Positions 11,069 through 25,395 of a DNA stretch of 64,000 nucleotides are shown piece after piece. Position 1 is the first letter of the stretch. Each line of letters opens with the position of its first letter. The translations under genes and the position numbers were made by a program. Below the pieces are notes generated by a model. That model did no database searches. It worked only from the letters and a program-made list of their open reading frames with translations, and was not told the origin of the DNA. Source of the DNA: Eriocheir sinensis (taxonomy: Eukaryota > Arthropoda > Malacostraca > Decapoda > Varunidae); assembly GCF_024679095.1 (NCBI RefSeq), contig NC_066518.1:11785243-11849242 (forward strand), in the 5' to 3' direction.

Positions 11069-12105
11069 TCTGATTGCCTGAAGATATTTTTCATAGTTTG
11101 GTCTTTAAAATGTATTGTATAGTTTTACTTTTATTAGTCTCGTATAGAGCACTCCTTGGGCTATTAAAATGTGCGCAGCTGAAATGGAAATGACTTGCTT
11201 ATGCTTTTCTCTAAGTGTATTTATTGGTTCTCATCAAGTGAACCTCCCAAATTGGTTAACGTTTATTGTGTATTCATCGTTCTGTTTCTCATCCCTCCTC
11301 CTCCTCCTCACGCTCCTTTCACAACGGTGTCTGGCCATCCGCCGGGGGATCGAGCCATTGTACCATCTTGCTTGTGTGAGGTCGAAACGAATCATCGAGA
11401 GAGTTACTGACTTTTTAACCCACAAACATACTGCCTTCCCCCCTCAGTTCTCCTCCTTCTCCTCTCTCCCTCTCTCCTCGTTGTTCAAATTAGTTTCCCT
11501 TCCTTTCTGCCTCCCCTCCCTCCCTCCCTCCCCTCGTCCTCTCCGCGCCCCGTCCTCAGTTATGGCGTCATATTTTCCTTCGTGTGTGTCCAAACTTCCC
11601 GTGACACAGTCAGTGCACCGGCGGGCCATGATTTTTCTCCCTGCCGTAGGTTAATTCAGTGTTATTAGCTTTAACACCTCGGTGGGGAGAGGGAAGGGTA
11701 GGGGGGAACTCTAGGGGCATAAGTTGGAAAGAGAAGGAGGGCAGGGTGAGGAGGAGGTGAGTTCCATGACCTGGGAAAGGGAAATTGGAGGTTGTTGCAG
11801 GTGGTGGAGGTGTCCCACTGTGTAAAACTGATGGGCAATTATTCCCCTATGGCTTGCCAGGAGCAGACTCATTGCCCCCAGGGCGTGCCGTTGTGATCAG
11901 AGAGAAAACTTCGGTCACTCGCCACAACCAGAACGACCTAAGGTGTTTTCTCTTGTTGAATATCAAGTTTTTTCCTTCTATTCATTTATGCAGCACTTAT
12001 TTTGTCCATTGTTGTAGCTCTGAATTTCTCTTGTTACTTGAAAATTGAGAACAATGTTGACAAGAACTAAGTTATTTATTGTATAATGGCGGTTTATTGT
12101 CTCAC
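11069..12105. other. no recognisable gene
   Basis: CT-rich DNA (11290-11560) and a G-rich patch (11680-11820). Open frames here are composition-driven. I see no motif. Confidence 0.4.
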
Positions 12106-12109
12106 TAAA

Positions 12110-12335
12110 GGAACTTCATATGTCGATGTTGCATTGCGCCATTCATTCATTGGACACTCATTCAGGCCTTTGGATCCTCTTGTGATGCCACAGCGTCGTT
12201 GACTGATCTGATAATCATCCTCGTTGTGTGTCATCAGCAAACTTGCGAATGTCACCGTTTTAGCCGCTGTCACGATCTTTGATGTAGATGAGAAATAGTA
12301 AAGGAAATCATTGCAATGGTGAAGCTCGTGCACTG
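12110..12335 (-). pseudogene. non-LTR reverse-transcriptase fragment with FADD block
   Basis: The minus-strand translation reads PLLFLIYIKDRDSG, a stop, then NGDIRKFADDTQRG. These are the YIND-like and catalytic FADD blocks of a CR1/Jockey-type reverse transcriptase. Two in-frame stops show decay. This is the segment that is missing from the CR1 copy at 6.9-9.2 kb, but it is a separate insertion. Confidence 0.85.
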
Positions 12336-12856
12336 CATCAATACTGTTATATAAAAAGAATCATGTGTAAGTTCTTTGAAAAGAGAAAATATATTGCGAG
12401 GATGAAATTTAAATGTCAACTGTCACAAGCATCCTCCACGATTTTTTTGTTCTTGCGTCATAAAATCGCCAGTGATATCCGCGTATTTAGAAGCTCTGCC
12501 AGAAATATAAAAAACCTGGAGAAGGCTCAGGTGGCGACAAGAGTGCTTCACACGGCTCTCCTCCACTTCTCCCTCTCATCTAGCCGGGAGATCAGCGCCG
12601 TGTCGGGAATCAGCAGTTTCAGGTTTGGTTAACAGTCCCGAGTGCTGAGTGCAGGTCTTCCCGCGCCGCACATCCTGTCACTCGCACGCCTCCACAGGGA
12701 CAGTTTGTTGTAAAATGCTGCGAGAGAAGTAATTGTCCTGTCAGAACCGAAAACCTTCAGTTACCTCAAGCTTTTGTGATCTTGGACTTTCCTTCGAACT
12801 TATATGGTTTAGATGCCGGCTTGCTCGGATTACCGGTTAGTACTTATGGAGCCCAG

Positions 12857-14320
<1,464 letters not shown>

Positions 14321-14324
14321 CACA

Positions 14325-15040
14325 AGCCGCCCCTGGAAACTCGTCATATACTCCACCGTTGCTGTTAACGTACACACTGCCCTGTCTGCCCACTCTGACT
14401 TCAGCGAGCTTCAGGACATCGACAAGCTCCTACAGTGGACACCACTCAATGACATCACCATCAACGCTGCCAAAACCGTGGTGGTGCACATCAACCTTCG
14501 GGAACACAACACCATTCGTCTTGCCATCACCCTCGGCCCTGACATCCTCCAGGTGATAAAGACATCCAACTATCGCTATGGAAGAGGAGCTAACCAGTAA
14601 AGCTCACGGCACCACGGTTACAAAGGCCGACTATTACCGCCTTTGCCTTGGCCAAAACACATTTACAAAATTTTCATCCTCCCCAAGCCAATATATGCCT
14701 CCCCTCTGTGGTCCTCCTTCACAGCATAAGAGAGTTCGGAGGATGGCCTACAGCACCATTGTTGGCACCTCCTACACGTCCTTTCGGAAGGCACTTGACA
14801 CCCTACACCTCCCGACCCTCTGTGGCCATTATCATAAGGCCCTCGTGAGATCCTGGCGAGGGCTTCCCACACATCCCCGCCACCATAGCTTCTCCTGTCG
14901 TCACCTACAGCCTACAGCTACACATGCTGACAAGACATCACAGCATTCTAACGCTCATCAGAGTGAAGATAGATAAAGGTAAACAACTCAGTCCGATTTC
15001 TACCACTATCAATACCATCAACTTACTATAAATACTCACC
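14325..15040 (+). pseudogene. non-LTR reverse-transcriptase C-terminal remnant (Jockey/I-like)
   Basis: In one frame the sequence reads SELQDIDKLLQWTPLNDI and then INAAKTVVVHINLRE. This corresponds to the region after the catalytic FADD block, where the primer grip and thumb lie. About 200 bases on, another frame reads RVRRMAYSTIVGTSYTSF and KALDTLHLPTL followed by HPRHH, the usual C-terminal signature of Jockey/I-type elements. Frame changes and stops show it is dead. It is a different family from the CR1 copy. Confidence 0.8.
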
Positions 15041-15654
15041 TGTATTTATGCTTTTTTTTTCTCCAATATTTAGTTTTTACCTTGAGAATATATATTTGTT
15101 ATGTATACTTTCAGTCACTTGTCTACATTTCCCTCAACGAATCGAATATTATTATCATAGTAGTAGTAGTAGTACATTAACAAGTCATGACCCAAACATT
15201 ATACCAAAGAGGACCTAAACTGATCTTAGCCACTCGGTCAAGGAGGAGGAGGGGGAGGACGAAGAGGACGGGAAGGGAAGGCCAGAGTAGGAAGGAAGGC
15301 CTAGGACAGTCTTCCTCCGCCTCCTCCGGATTCCCAACCACAACAGCGTCTAGTGTTTACCCCGCCATCAAGAATTTATGGGGCGGCGCGACCTGCTTCC
15401 GGGGGGGACAATAGTGTGTTTGCTTAGCCTCGCCTTGGCCTGACGCTCCCTTCTCCCCGCCTCTGCCGCACCGAAGGGAAGGGCGGGAGTGGCCATCGAC
15501 GCCCTCTGAAGGTGATGCGGCCCATGTGTGTGTGGTTGGTGACGGCGGCTGACAGGTTTTGAAAGGAAGGGGGACAAATAGAGTTCCAAAGCGGTATGGC
15601 ATGAGGTGGTGTGCTGTTGGCGGGTGATAAGATGTAAATGCAAGGTGATCTGAT

Positions 15655-15900
15655 AAAGGCTTGTTTGCGTGCAGGGGAGCAGGAAGACCAAGAAGGAGAA
15701 GGAGGACGAGGAGGAGGAATAGGCGTTGATAGAGATAGAGGTGTAAGCAGTGACATATGTTGAGGAGAGTTTCATGAGTATGTAAAGCCTTGTTTGTGTG
15801 CAGGAAAGCAGGAAGACCGAGGAGGAGGAGGAGGAGGAGGAGGTGTTGAAAGAGGTGAAGGTGTAAGCAATGACACATCCTGGGGAGAGTTTCATTACCA
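15655..15900. repeat. two-copy tandem duplication, ~129-bp unit
   Basis: TTGTTTGCGTGCAGG at 15661 recurs as TTGTTTGTGTGCAGG at 15790. Both copies continue through a GGA-rich block and a GGTGTAAGCARTGACA block to GGAGAGTTTCAT. Confidence 0.88.
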
Positions 15901-16064
15901 GGCGAGACGACGTTTGCGAATCTCCATGACCTGTTTGCAATTGTGTGTGTCAGCCCAATACCCGCGTGATGACAAAGACAAAAAGTATTATCAAGCTAAT
16001 CACTCGAGTGGATAATGGTGATGCTAATGATGATCTGATAAGTTGATAGAGACAAAAAGAAAAG

Positions 16065-16330
16065 AGGAAGTGGCAGTAGTAGCAATAGTAAAAGCAGTAT
16101 AAGTGGTAGCAGAAGCAGCATTGTAATAGTAATAGCAACAGTAGTATAGTAGTAGAAACAGGAATAATAGTAGCAATAGTATAGAGTTTGTGATAGTAAT
16201 AAAAGTAGTGGTAGTAGTAGTAGTAAATGCTGTTGTGTTGTTGTTGTTGTAATAGTAGTGATAAAAGAAGAAGCAGAATAAAAAAAATTAAAAAAGCAGC
16301 AGCAATGGTAGTGGTTATAGTAGCAAGACT
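16065..16330. repeat. decayed (AGT/AGC)n trinucleotide region
   Basis: An irregular run of AGT, AGC and AAT triplets with many interruptions, and no credible open frame. Confidence 0.85.
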
Positions 16331-17004
16331 GGCTCTCGTCCTTAATCAGTGGCTCATACAGAGAAGCGCTCAGCCAACGCCATCACTCGGGTATTGATTT
16401 TTTCCTTTCAGACTCCTTTCACCTCACTCCTCACCTCCTCCCCACTACTACCCCCCCCCCCCCCAACCCCCGTGTCCTCCGCCTGCGAGGTGCAATTGGG
16501 CCATAATTAACCCTTTGACGCCTGGAAAACTGAAGCGGCAGACCAGACGAGATGACATGGACGGAATGGAGTTGGTGGAGTCGCTCTGGCACTGCGAACG
16601 TTTAAGTGTGGGTCCATGCAAGGTAGAGCGAAGGGTATCTATTCTCTTTACCTTGAGTCCATGAGGGCGGCCATGACTCGTTAGGGAAAGTGAGCTCAGA
16701 TGGACTCACGTGGTGCTTCAGCGAGTATTAATTCCTCCTGATTGACCTAGTTTTTTTGTTCGTGTGGATCGGAGAACATCATTAGAAGTGGATTATCGGG
16801 TTCTGAGTTGCTCGCTTGAATTGAAAAGGAGGAACTGTGTAATAAGCCGGTATTGTAGTGTCTTCCCATTTGTGTGTTACAGTTTATTGAAGAGGTTTTA
16901 TAGCTTTTGTTTATTTTCTTTTACGTCACTTTCCTTATATATTGTTTTAAGAGAAATGTTTTAAGAGAAGTGCTGCATGGAGACTGGAAATCGGTAACAT
17001 ACGG
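16331..17004. other. no recognisable gene; poly-C run at 16451-16464
   Basis: Unique sequence with a run of 14 C. No family motif is visible. Confidence 0.4.
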
Positions 17005-17005
17005 T

Positions 17006-17049
<44 letters not shown>
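17006..17049. repeat. (CA)n microsatellite
   Basis: About 22 uninterrupted CA units. Confidence 0.97.
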
Positions 17050-17051
<2 letters not shown>

Positions 17052-17181
17052 TGTTTTTTTCCTCTCATCTTTTAAGAAAATTTTAATAAGAAACTGACAG
17101 ACAACGAAAAATAAACAAACCGATGAATAAATTAAAACCCAAACACAGAACACACTTTGCTGAAAACATTTGTGATATTTA

Positions 17182-17224
17182 CTCCTGCAGACTCCTTACG
17201 TTCTTATGTTCTAATGTTCTTATG
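17182..17224 (+). mobile_element. CR1-family 3' tail fragment
   Basis: The sequence TCCTGCAGACTCCTTACG followed by three octamers of the TTCTTATG/TTCTAATG type repeats, on the + strand, the 3' end of the CR1 copy at 6882-6920. Nothing of the coding part is present, so it is a severely truncated insertion. Confidence 0.75.
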
Positions 17225-17274
17225 AAACGACTCCTTCATGTGTTTAGCTTTATCATGGCTGCTGTTCTCTCATT

Positions 17275-17430
17275 CTTTTTTTCTTTTACAGTAAAGGAAG
17301 CGGCTCAAGGGTAAGAACAAATGAGAAAATAAAGCCCACTAATCACTGCTCATATAAAAGAAAGTATAGATGAGTGGCCAAAAGAGAGACTAATTTCGGG
17401 TGCAGAGGTGTCTTGCTACTCTCCTCTTCC
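17275..17430 (+). repeat. dispersed repeat, family A (copy 1)
   Basis: This block contains GGAAGCGGCTCAAGGG, a central AAAGAAAG region, GGCCAAAAGAGAGAC and GCAGAGGTGTCTTG. It aligns block by block with 22020-22170 and with the reverse complement of about 48960-49058. The family identity is unknown. Confidence 0.75.
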
Positions 17431-17737
17431 TCCTCCCTACAGTTTCGCCTTCAGTAGGTTAAATGTCCGGCACTCTCTATCTTTACCTTTACCTTTACCT
17501 TCACTATCAGTCCTCGTGGGTTGTTGGGTCAGACGTCTCGTGAGTGTTTGTTTGTGGAGTGTGTGTATCGTCATATCAATAGTTAGCCTCCCTGTGATCG
17601 GACGCACATGAACAGTGGCGCCAATACGTGTCAAGTGTTTGTATTACCGTGTGTCAATGTGTGTGCAATTCACCACAGTCTCATTACGTGCTAGACTCGT
17701 GAGCCTCAGCCAGTACCCTCCCGGAAAGAGCTGGGGT

Positions 17738-17741
17738 GTGT

Positions 17742-17779
<38 letters not shown>
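17738..17779. repeat. (GT)n microsatellite
   Basis: A run of about 20 GT units with one TCTG interruption. Confidence 0.97.
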
Positions 17780-17780
<1 letters not shown>

Positions 17781-18199
17781 GAAATAGGATCAAGTCTAAT
17801 AGGGGGACAGGCTGTGTAATCCCGTAATAAAGTGATAAGGCTTTTAGTTGGGCTTTGGCTGATCACATTAACTGGTAATCGGGCTGGGAAACCATATCAT
17901 GTTCCAAACGCAGAGGCCAAATTTCATACAGCAGTGGGGGGTTATAAATGATGATTATAACGCGGGAGTATCTGCCTGCACTTAAATTTAAAGGTGGTTT
18001 ATTTGGTAATTTGTCGACCTGTACGATTCGTCAGGTATACTTCAATCGGCTCTTAACCTGCCAACAAACTACCATCTTTGTATTGGTGATAAAAGTATGG
18101 ACCTCAGTGGCATATCATTTACTATTTTCAGCAGCACAGGTAGTGTAAAGTATAAATCAAACTAATCATGTTTTGAAATGTGAACGTTGCTGATGTGGC

Positions 18200-18235
<36 letters not shown>
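18200..18235. repeat. (GTT)12 microsatellite
   Basis: An uninterrupted run of GTT triplets. Confidence 0.97.
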
Positions 18236-20689
18236 CTTCTGCTGCTATTGTTGCTGGTGATAGTGTCGGGGGAAAGTTGCTGAGAAAGAGTTCTGGCAAA
18301 ACAACCCGGGATGACAAACAAGAATAAACTGACAACAACTCGCCCAAAGCCTCGGTGGCAAGTCCTCGCGGCCAGACAATACCACTTTTCAGGCTGTCAC
18401 CACCATAGCACGGCCCTCCTGCTCCTCCCCGCCACCCTACCCCCGCCGCCCTCCACCTCTCACTCACTTCGTTCAGCCATTCCTTCTAGTGCGTGTCTGG
18501 TTTTTTGCTTGGCGGTTGCCTTCCCACCTTATGGAGTCACATGCACGCCAAGTGGATGCTGAAGGGAGGCTTGAGGGGATATTCACATTGCTAAAAACGC
18601 TGAGAGTTTGTTCTGCATTTCAAAACACGGCCACAAACTTTTACGAAGCCTTTGTATGCGATAATCTAATGATCATCTACCCATGTCTTCGTTATAGCGG
18701 GTATCATACACGGTCGCTTTGGAACGGTAACATTTTTTATATATAAATCAAATTGCAAGAATACATGAGGATTTAAGGGGACAACAAGAAACTAGAGGCC
18801 TACACATGGCAGCGTCTGAGTAATTAAGGTATATAACTGCTCTAAAAGTTGATCTCATTGCAGCTTTATAATTCCCACAGAAGGCAACCCACTATATGAA
18901 AGGATGGAGCGCCTCCCATGCAGACACGAATTTGCCATTCACCAAATGTCAATATTTTCACATTCGCTTCACGCGCGGCTTTATCAGCGCACGCAAACTC
19001 CGCCGCGTGTGGTGAGGAAACAACCGTAACACATCAGATGTTACCCGTTTGGGCACAGAGCCACAAGACGCTCAGAAACCCTCATAAAAAGGGTCGTTCG
19101 GCAAGCTCATCTTGGGCCGCCGTAATCCATCACGTGAAGAAAAAAACATGGATACTATTTTTAATGTTGAAGAATTCTCCTCTTCGTAAGTTATGGGTTT
19201 AGAGAAGTACCGGAGTTTTATTTTCGTATTTATACTGACTGACGTATTCCTCACCAGTTGACTGTCTCAAAGCAGTATGTTCACAATCATTACCTCTGGA
19301 GTCTTCAGGTATTTGAGTATTCTCTGTTTTCATTTATTTTTCATCAGTGTTCTTCCGTCCCTCATAAAAGAAAGAAAATATTTTATGTTCTCGTAAGACC
19401 AACATTTTTCCTTCACATGACACAAAAGCTGACGGACGCCTCTCTCCGGGGATGTCTCAGGCAAACATGACACTTTATCTTGTCGCCGTTCTGGAGAGTG
19501 AAGAATTACGCCAACGATGTGGTATATTTTTTCGCCTGCACTTGCCAGGTAGAGACGATGCCTCCGTTACGCCCGCTTTATAGGTCGTTTCTCGGGAGGA
19601 AGATACGCTGGTAATGAGAAACTTTACTGCCTGGGTCTTTTTATCACGCCATGTTATATAAATGCCAGAGATAGTGTGCGGGCTCATGGTGAGAGGGTAA
19701 TATTTGAGGAATTATTTGTTGTGAGATGTTTTACTCGATGGGCGCTGAGTCCTTGTCGCTTGGAGTGCCCCCCTCCCGTCCCCCCGCCTTGTCGAACCTT
19801 GAAACACCTTAAGACCACGCGCGCTTCCTCCTTAGCTCGACGAGATGTAGTCCAGTCTTCTTGAAAGACAAAACTAAAATTGGAAGATTCAATTGGCGCC
19901 CTCGTTCACAGGGCGGGTTAGAATCTAATGTGTTTTGAAATGCTGTGGGTGATTATTTTTTGTGTGAATAATTTGTAGATAACTGACAGTATACTTATAT
20001 GACGATATTTCTTAAGGGAGTTAACGGTTTTGTATTCCTATTATACCTTCTAAATTTAAGTGCATTTAGCGTAAGAATTTCATTGTTTGTTTGTTTGTTT
20101 TTCGGTTATTTTAATGTCAGGATTTTTTCGCTAATAACGGGTGCAAAGCTGATTTAGATGCTGAATGCGAGTTTGGGTTTTCTGTCAGTAAGTCACTTTT
20201 CTACCAAGTCATTTCTCTCTCTCGAGCTAAAGAAAAAGCATCAGAGAAGTGCAGGACGACAGTTGATCCCCGCGCCAGGTGGTATAGCGGGGCGGCCCGT
20301 CCTCTGCTCCCCCTCGACGGAAACAAGGCTCCAAGCTCATCCGTCCTCCGCCGCGCCGTCCCGGGCTGCAGCGGCTATTAGTCTTGTCGCGGCTCGACAA
20401 AACTCACGACAAGTTTTGATGAAAATGTCAACGTTTCCTGCTGCCGGAGATTCCTTTTCGAGACTGTGAGCCCATGCGTTCCTCTTCACTTGTGTTTGTG
20501 TGCGTTAGTGTTGGTGTGGGTGGGTTTTGGGGGGAGGGGGTCTGTGTGTGGGTGTTAAGTAAAATAAAAGTGTAGTTACCGTCAGTAGAAGAAAACTGAA
20601 TAAACTTAATAGATCCCGTGATTTCTTATAGAAGATGGGACGGAAATGGGAGATCGGAAGGGCTGTAGGAAAGGGCAAAACTGGAGATA
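18236..20689. other. 2.4 kb with no recognisable gene or element
   Basis: Unique sequence of mixed composition, with a short TTTG run near 20085-20103. None of the open frames (the longest about 100 codons, at 20158-20469) shows a known domain or clear splice context. Confidence 0.4.
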
Positions 20690-20691
20690 AG

Positions 20692-20810
20692 GATTGATTG
20701 ATTGATTGATAGTTTATTGTTGCAGGTAAACAACAAGGGAGAAGGGAGGAATATGCCATCCCAACCCCCAGGCAGGGCAGATGTGTGATTATACAACTAG
20801 TAATACATGT
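20692..20810 (-). mobile_element. dispersed repeat, family B (3' end of a retrotransposon?), copy 1
   Basis: Read on the minus strand, the block ends in AACAATAAACTATCAATCAA with a tetranucleotide tail, and contains GGATGGCATATTCCTCC. The same order of blocks is present at 61517-61640. A short-repeat tail downstream of AATAAA suggests the 3' end of a non-LTR element. Confidence 0.6.
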
Positions 20811-20972
20811 GTAGATAGCACCATGAAACTAAAAAGATACAATTGTAGGAATGAATGCACAACAAGGACGAGAAGGGGAACGAAAGAAGAATAGGCAACA
20901 AGACAACTTATAAGAAAAGGTGGAAGAGTTGAGAGAAGACGAGAGGGAGGAAGACAAGGATAAGGAACGAAG

Positions 20973-21215
20973 GTAGAGCTGGAGACGAGATGAAACTTAA
21001 CGGAAATACGAGATTGGGCAACGCATGCACCTACAACAGACAAAAATGAATAAATAGGTAGATGAAAAAGTATAAATTCAGAGGAGAAAACAGGGATCAA
21101 AGACAAAAGTAGAGCTGGAGATGAGATGAAATTAAACAAAAATGTGAGACTCGCGCACCTACAACAAACAAAAATAAATAAGTATAAATAAATGAAAAAG
21201 TATAAATGCATGACT
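20973..21215. repeat. two-copy tandem duplication, ~136-bp unit
   Basis: GTAGAGCTGGAGACGAGATG at 20973 recurs as GTAGAGCTGGAGATGAGATG at 21109. The following blocks (CACCTACAACARACAAAAAT and GATGAAAAAGTATAAAT) occur in the same order in both. Confidence 0.9.
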
Positions 21216-21404
21216 CACACACCGTGTACAAATTCGCCTTCACAACGGAACCCCAACATGCTGGCTGATCCGTGTGTGGCTTCCGCGGACACTCACGACT
21301 GAAGTCAGACCAAGTTCCCTCGTAACACCGTAAAAATCTTCATGTACATAGTTTATACTTTATGATTGCGCTTTTACAGGACATAACTTCGGTGGCGCGC
21401 GGGG

Positions 21405-21434
21405 AGGGAGGGAGGCAGGCAGGCAGGCAGGCGG
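21405..21434. repeat. short (GGCA)n repeat
   Basis: Five to six GGCA units adjoin a G-rich patch. Confidence 0.8.
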
Positions 21435-21779
21435 GAAGGTCGGAGCTCTGTAATTTCGTTAATAGCCCAAGTTTGGTTAATAAACAGCGTTAAATTGAAA
21501 CGACCGTATAATTTTATTGGTGCAAGTAAGGCCACCACCGTCCCTGTCGTTATATCATCGAAGTGCATAATGAACTTTTAATAATGGAGATTCGCAGGAG
21601 CAGTTTATGAAGCAGAGGCGTTCAGGGCAACTTTCCCCCTCCTGCAGGCACGAGAGGAGGCTCTAAGGAAGGGTGAGGCTCCGGGAAATAGCCTACCTTT
21701 CACTGAACGCCGTCAGGTTAGCGCGGCTGCTGGTGCTGTGAGTCCTGACCATCATTCCCGGGACCACACCATGCGCTCT

Positions 21780-21990
21780 TTTCACCCCGTTTCTTCCTTC
21801 TCTCTTCACTTTTATTACACATTTTCCTCCTCTTCGTTCCTATTCTCTCCTTCTACTATTTCTTCTATCCGTCCCTCCTTCCCTCCCTCCCTTTCCACGA
21901 CTTTCACTCCACTATTTCCATGTCTCTTTCCTTCTCTTCTTTTTACCCCTCTCCCTCCCTCCCTCTTCACTTCCCACTTTACTTCTCTTT
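21780..21990. repeat. polypyrimidine tract
   Basis: A strongly C/T-biased stretch with CCCTCC and TTCC runs and no coding signal. Confidence 0.8.
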
Positions 21991-22019
21991 TCCCCATAAA
22001 AACTCTGCATTCTCACCAG

Positions 22020-22170
22020 GCTACTTTTTTTTTACATCAAGGGAGGCAGCTCAAGGACAAAAAACATAAACAGTCACATAAAGAAGCCCCCTAGACGCTG
22101 CTCCGACGAAAGATTGAAGAATGAAAGGCCAGAAGAGAGGTCAATATAGGGTGGAGAGGTGTCTTGATAG
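22020..22170 (+). repeat. dispersed repeat, family A (copy 2)
   Basis: GGGAGGCAGCTCAAGGAC, AAGAAGCCCCCTAGACGCTG, GGCCAGAAGAGAGGTCAAT and GGTGGAGAGGTGTCTTGAT occur in the same order as in the copies at 17275 and (inverted) 48960. Confidence 0.78.
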
Positions 22171-22316
22171 TGCTCTTCTCTTACTGTTATTTCTGTTTAG
22201 GTTACTGTTAAGGTTACCAAGCGCTCGGCCAGAATAGTTTAATGTTACTCATATTACTTGTGTTACTGTTGTTATTCGTGTTACTGTTACGGTTATTTGC
22301 ATATATGAAAGTTCCA

Positions 22317-22322
<6 letters not shown>

Positions 22323-22380
<58 letters not shown>

Positions 22381-22564
22381 CACACGTTTTGCTCGTCAGG
22401 ATATATATAACAAAACAAAAACCCTGTCCACTTTTTTGAGAGCAGTGGGTTTGCGGACTTTTGTTGTTGTTGTTGTTGTTGTTTTTGTTCGTTTTTAGCC
22501 CTTGATTGCCTTCCGTGCTGAAAAAAACATGCAGCTATTCAAATAACTCTCTCTCTCTCTCTCT

Positions 22565-22619
<55 letters not shown>

Positions 22620-22700
22620 CACAAAAAGGGAGGGTAGTAGTAGTAGTAGTAGTAGTAGTCGTAGTAGTAACAGTAGTAGTAATGGTAGTGATGACGGGGG
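22323..22700. repeat. cluster of (GA)n, palindromic (CT)n-(GA)n and (AGT)n
   Basis: The first part is (GA)n at 22323-22377. A (GTT)n patch lies near 22460-22480. At 22548-22617 (CT)n meets (GA)n through CTCGAG, making a self-complementary hairpin sequence. AGT triplets follow at 22635-22690. Confidence 0.93.
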
Positions 22701-23592
22701 TGCTATCATCATCATCATCATCGTCAACAAAGAAATCCTGAACTAGTAGCAAAATCAGGGTCAGTATTTTCGAGAACCATTCCAAGCCTGCCGCGCCGCC
22801 GGGACCTCGCGTCGGGCCTCCAGTCAAGCCCCGAGGAAGAAGCAACAAATCGTAATTAAGCTCCGGGCCCCGTCCAGCACCGCACCGCTGGGCCGAGACC
22901 GAGGCGCTGCGGCCACGGGTGCAAGGGCGAGAATCCTGCCTTACCTCCCCCGCCCCTCCCTCCTCCTTTACGCCTCGCCATCTCCCAGAGTCCGCCTACG
23001 ACCTCTGGAATTCAATTAGTGCCTTTGAATTGGCGTCGTCAGTCACAAGCTGCTATGGTCGACCTTCCTTCCTTCCTTCCTTTTTCCTTCCTTCACGGGA
23101 AATGCAAAAACGGTCAGCTTTGAGAATCACATTAATCGTCACGTTGTTGCGTCGGGAGTGAACTGAACGTCAACAATTACAAGTGCTTTAATTTGTTTCG
23201 CAGGTTACTGAAGTGGCTGAAAAATTTATTATATTTCAGAATAGGCAGCCTCGTAATGAGCTAACAAGATTTATGTTTCCTGCTCCTCCATGTTTCCGTG
23301 TTTATGTTTCCTCTCCTTTTTTTTTTCATCCCTAATATCCATCCATCCCTAATACCACCTCCTACATTCCTTCTTCAAGCCTATCATCCTTCCTGTCACA
23401 TGCCACGTTTATGGACAGGTAATTAGTCTTCATCTGGGTAATTAATTAACTTATCCTCCATATCCCTTCGTGTAATCATCGTGATGGGCGCGTGCGAGGC
23501 CAAAACCATTCACAAGTTATTTCCACAATCAAACCGAAATTAAACCGCTCTGCGCATGACGAGTATGGACCGCCTGGGTTTATGTTTTTTTC

Positions 23593-23597
<5 letters not shown>
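22701..23597. other. no recognisable gene; GC-rich patch at 22780-22930
   Basis: A GC-rich, CpG-containing stretch gives way to unique sequence with CTTC runs. No ORF carries a known motif. Confidence 0.4.

Positions 23598-23638
<41 letters not shown>
23598..23638. repeat. (CA)n microsatellite
   Basis: About 20 uninterrupted CA units. Confidence 0.97.
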
Positions 23639-23639
<1 letters not shown>

Positions 23640-23823
23640 ACGGACCATGTCGAGAGGCGGAGGATCGTCATGTGGGTACCGGATATTAACAGTTAGATTC
23701 CAATAGTATGAGAAGAGCCGAGAGAGAGAGAGACCTTACCCCCCAGTTGGCGGTGTCATTCAAAGGCCGGTGATATAGAGATCATGACTCCGCGACCGCC
23801 AGGAAATTCCCTCCATTTATTAA

Positions 23824-24690
23824 GTGCCGAGGAACTGCCAGACCCCCCCACCCTTGCCCTCCCCTTCCACTCCCCTCATTCCCCTCCTCCCCTTATGGTC
23901 TTTTTCCTCCTCTCCCCGCTCCCTCCTCTCAATCATATCATCCCAGCACATCATCCAGCACCCTCTCCTCCTCCTCCTCCTCCTCCTCCTCCTCCTCCTC
24001 CTCTCCTCCTCTACACATCTATTTCCTCAATTTCTCCTCACATTTCTCTCATCCCACTCGTTTCTCCTCTCCTTCTCACCTCCATTCCCCTCCTGTTTTT
24101 CACCCCCATTCTTTCAGTATCCCTTCGTATCTCTCCTTCATCCCTCTTTCCTTCCTTCCTCTTTCTCTCCTCATTTTCCATTCACTTTTTTTCTCCTCTT
24201 CCTCTTCTTTCCTATTCTCCTTCCACCATTTTTCTCTCCCTTTTCATGGCTTTCACTCCTCTCTTTCCATGTATCTTTCCTCTTGTTTTTACTTCCCCTC
24301 CCACTTCACTTCCCACTTTACTTTTCTTCTCCTCATTAAAACTATGCATTCCCACCACCAACCTCTCATAAGTTTTCTTCATCACTCACTCCAGTGGTTT
24401 CTTCCTCCTCCTCCTCCTCATCCTATTCACTGTTCTTCTCATCTCCTCTTCTCTTTACCCTTTAAATTCCCTTTCTAGTCCATCCTTAACTCTTCTTCTT
24501 CATCACTCACTCGATTTGTTTCCTCATCATCTTCCTCCTATCCACAAACTGTTCTCCTCTCCTCCTCTCCACCCTGTAATTCCTTCTCCATTCCATCCTT
24601 ATTTTTTCGCCACCTCGACCACTTCCATGCCCCCACCACACGCCCACTTCATGCTCCTTCTTCACTTCCCCTCACAATCCGTGCCCTCAG
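23824..24690. repeat. long polypyrimidine tract with (CTC)n core
   Basis: Nearly 870 bases are dominated by C and T on the + strand, with a pure CTC core at 23966-24006. The overlapping long open frames here read Pro/Ser/Phe/Leu low-complexity sequence and are composition artefacts. Confidence 0.9.
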
Positions 24691-25267
24691 CCCCTCCTTC
24701 AGAGCCCCTTGATGAGCTGACGTGTCATTGTGTAACCCTTCGCGCCCTTCCAGAGACATGACGTGTAATTATATACCAGATACGAGACATCGATCGCTGC
24801 TGGCTGGGGAAAAGGAGATGAGTGACGCTGCTGTAGTTTAATGAGATCGCCCTTCCCTCCTCCCTTCCCCGCCTCGCCAAGTTGCTGAAGTGCGTATCTG
24901 AATGAGGGAGAAGAAAAGTAAACGAAGGGGGGAGAGTTTAAAAAATTCCTCACGTTTTTTTTTTCTTTTTTTTTTCTGGGCATTGAGTCGAGTCAGCGGC
25001 CGTGTAATAGCCTCAGTCAGGGGAGAAATAATTTGACGTCGTGGTGGCTTCTTCTCCGAGAGCAAGCGAGCAAGCAAGAGTAAGGAATTCTGTATAGTTT
25101 CTTCGTGACTTTGTGTGTCCATTGTTGCAGCGCTTGCCAAATTTACGCCATTAGCCTCAGATCCGGACGGAAGGAACCTCCATTAGTGTTGTCGGGAGCA
25201 GAGTTACTCGGGCCCCAGTGTTCTTGTTTTGTTCCCTCGGTGTCGATGCTCTCGGCGGCTCGGCAGG

Positions 25268-25395
<128 letters not shown>

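Noticed and set aside
23784..24478. 195- and 171-codon ORFs on the + strand
   Set aside because: They lie in a polypyrimidine tract and read only Pro, Ser, Leu and Phe; two frames are open at once, which points to composition and not to a gene.
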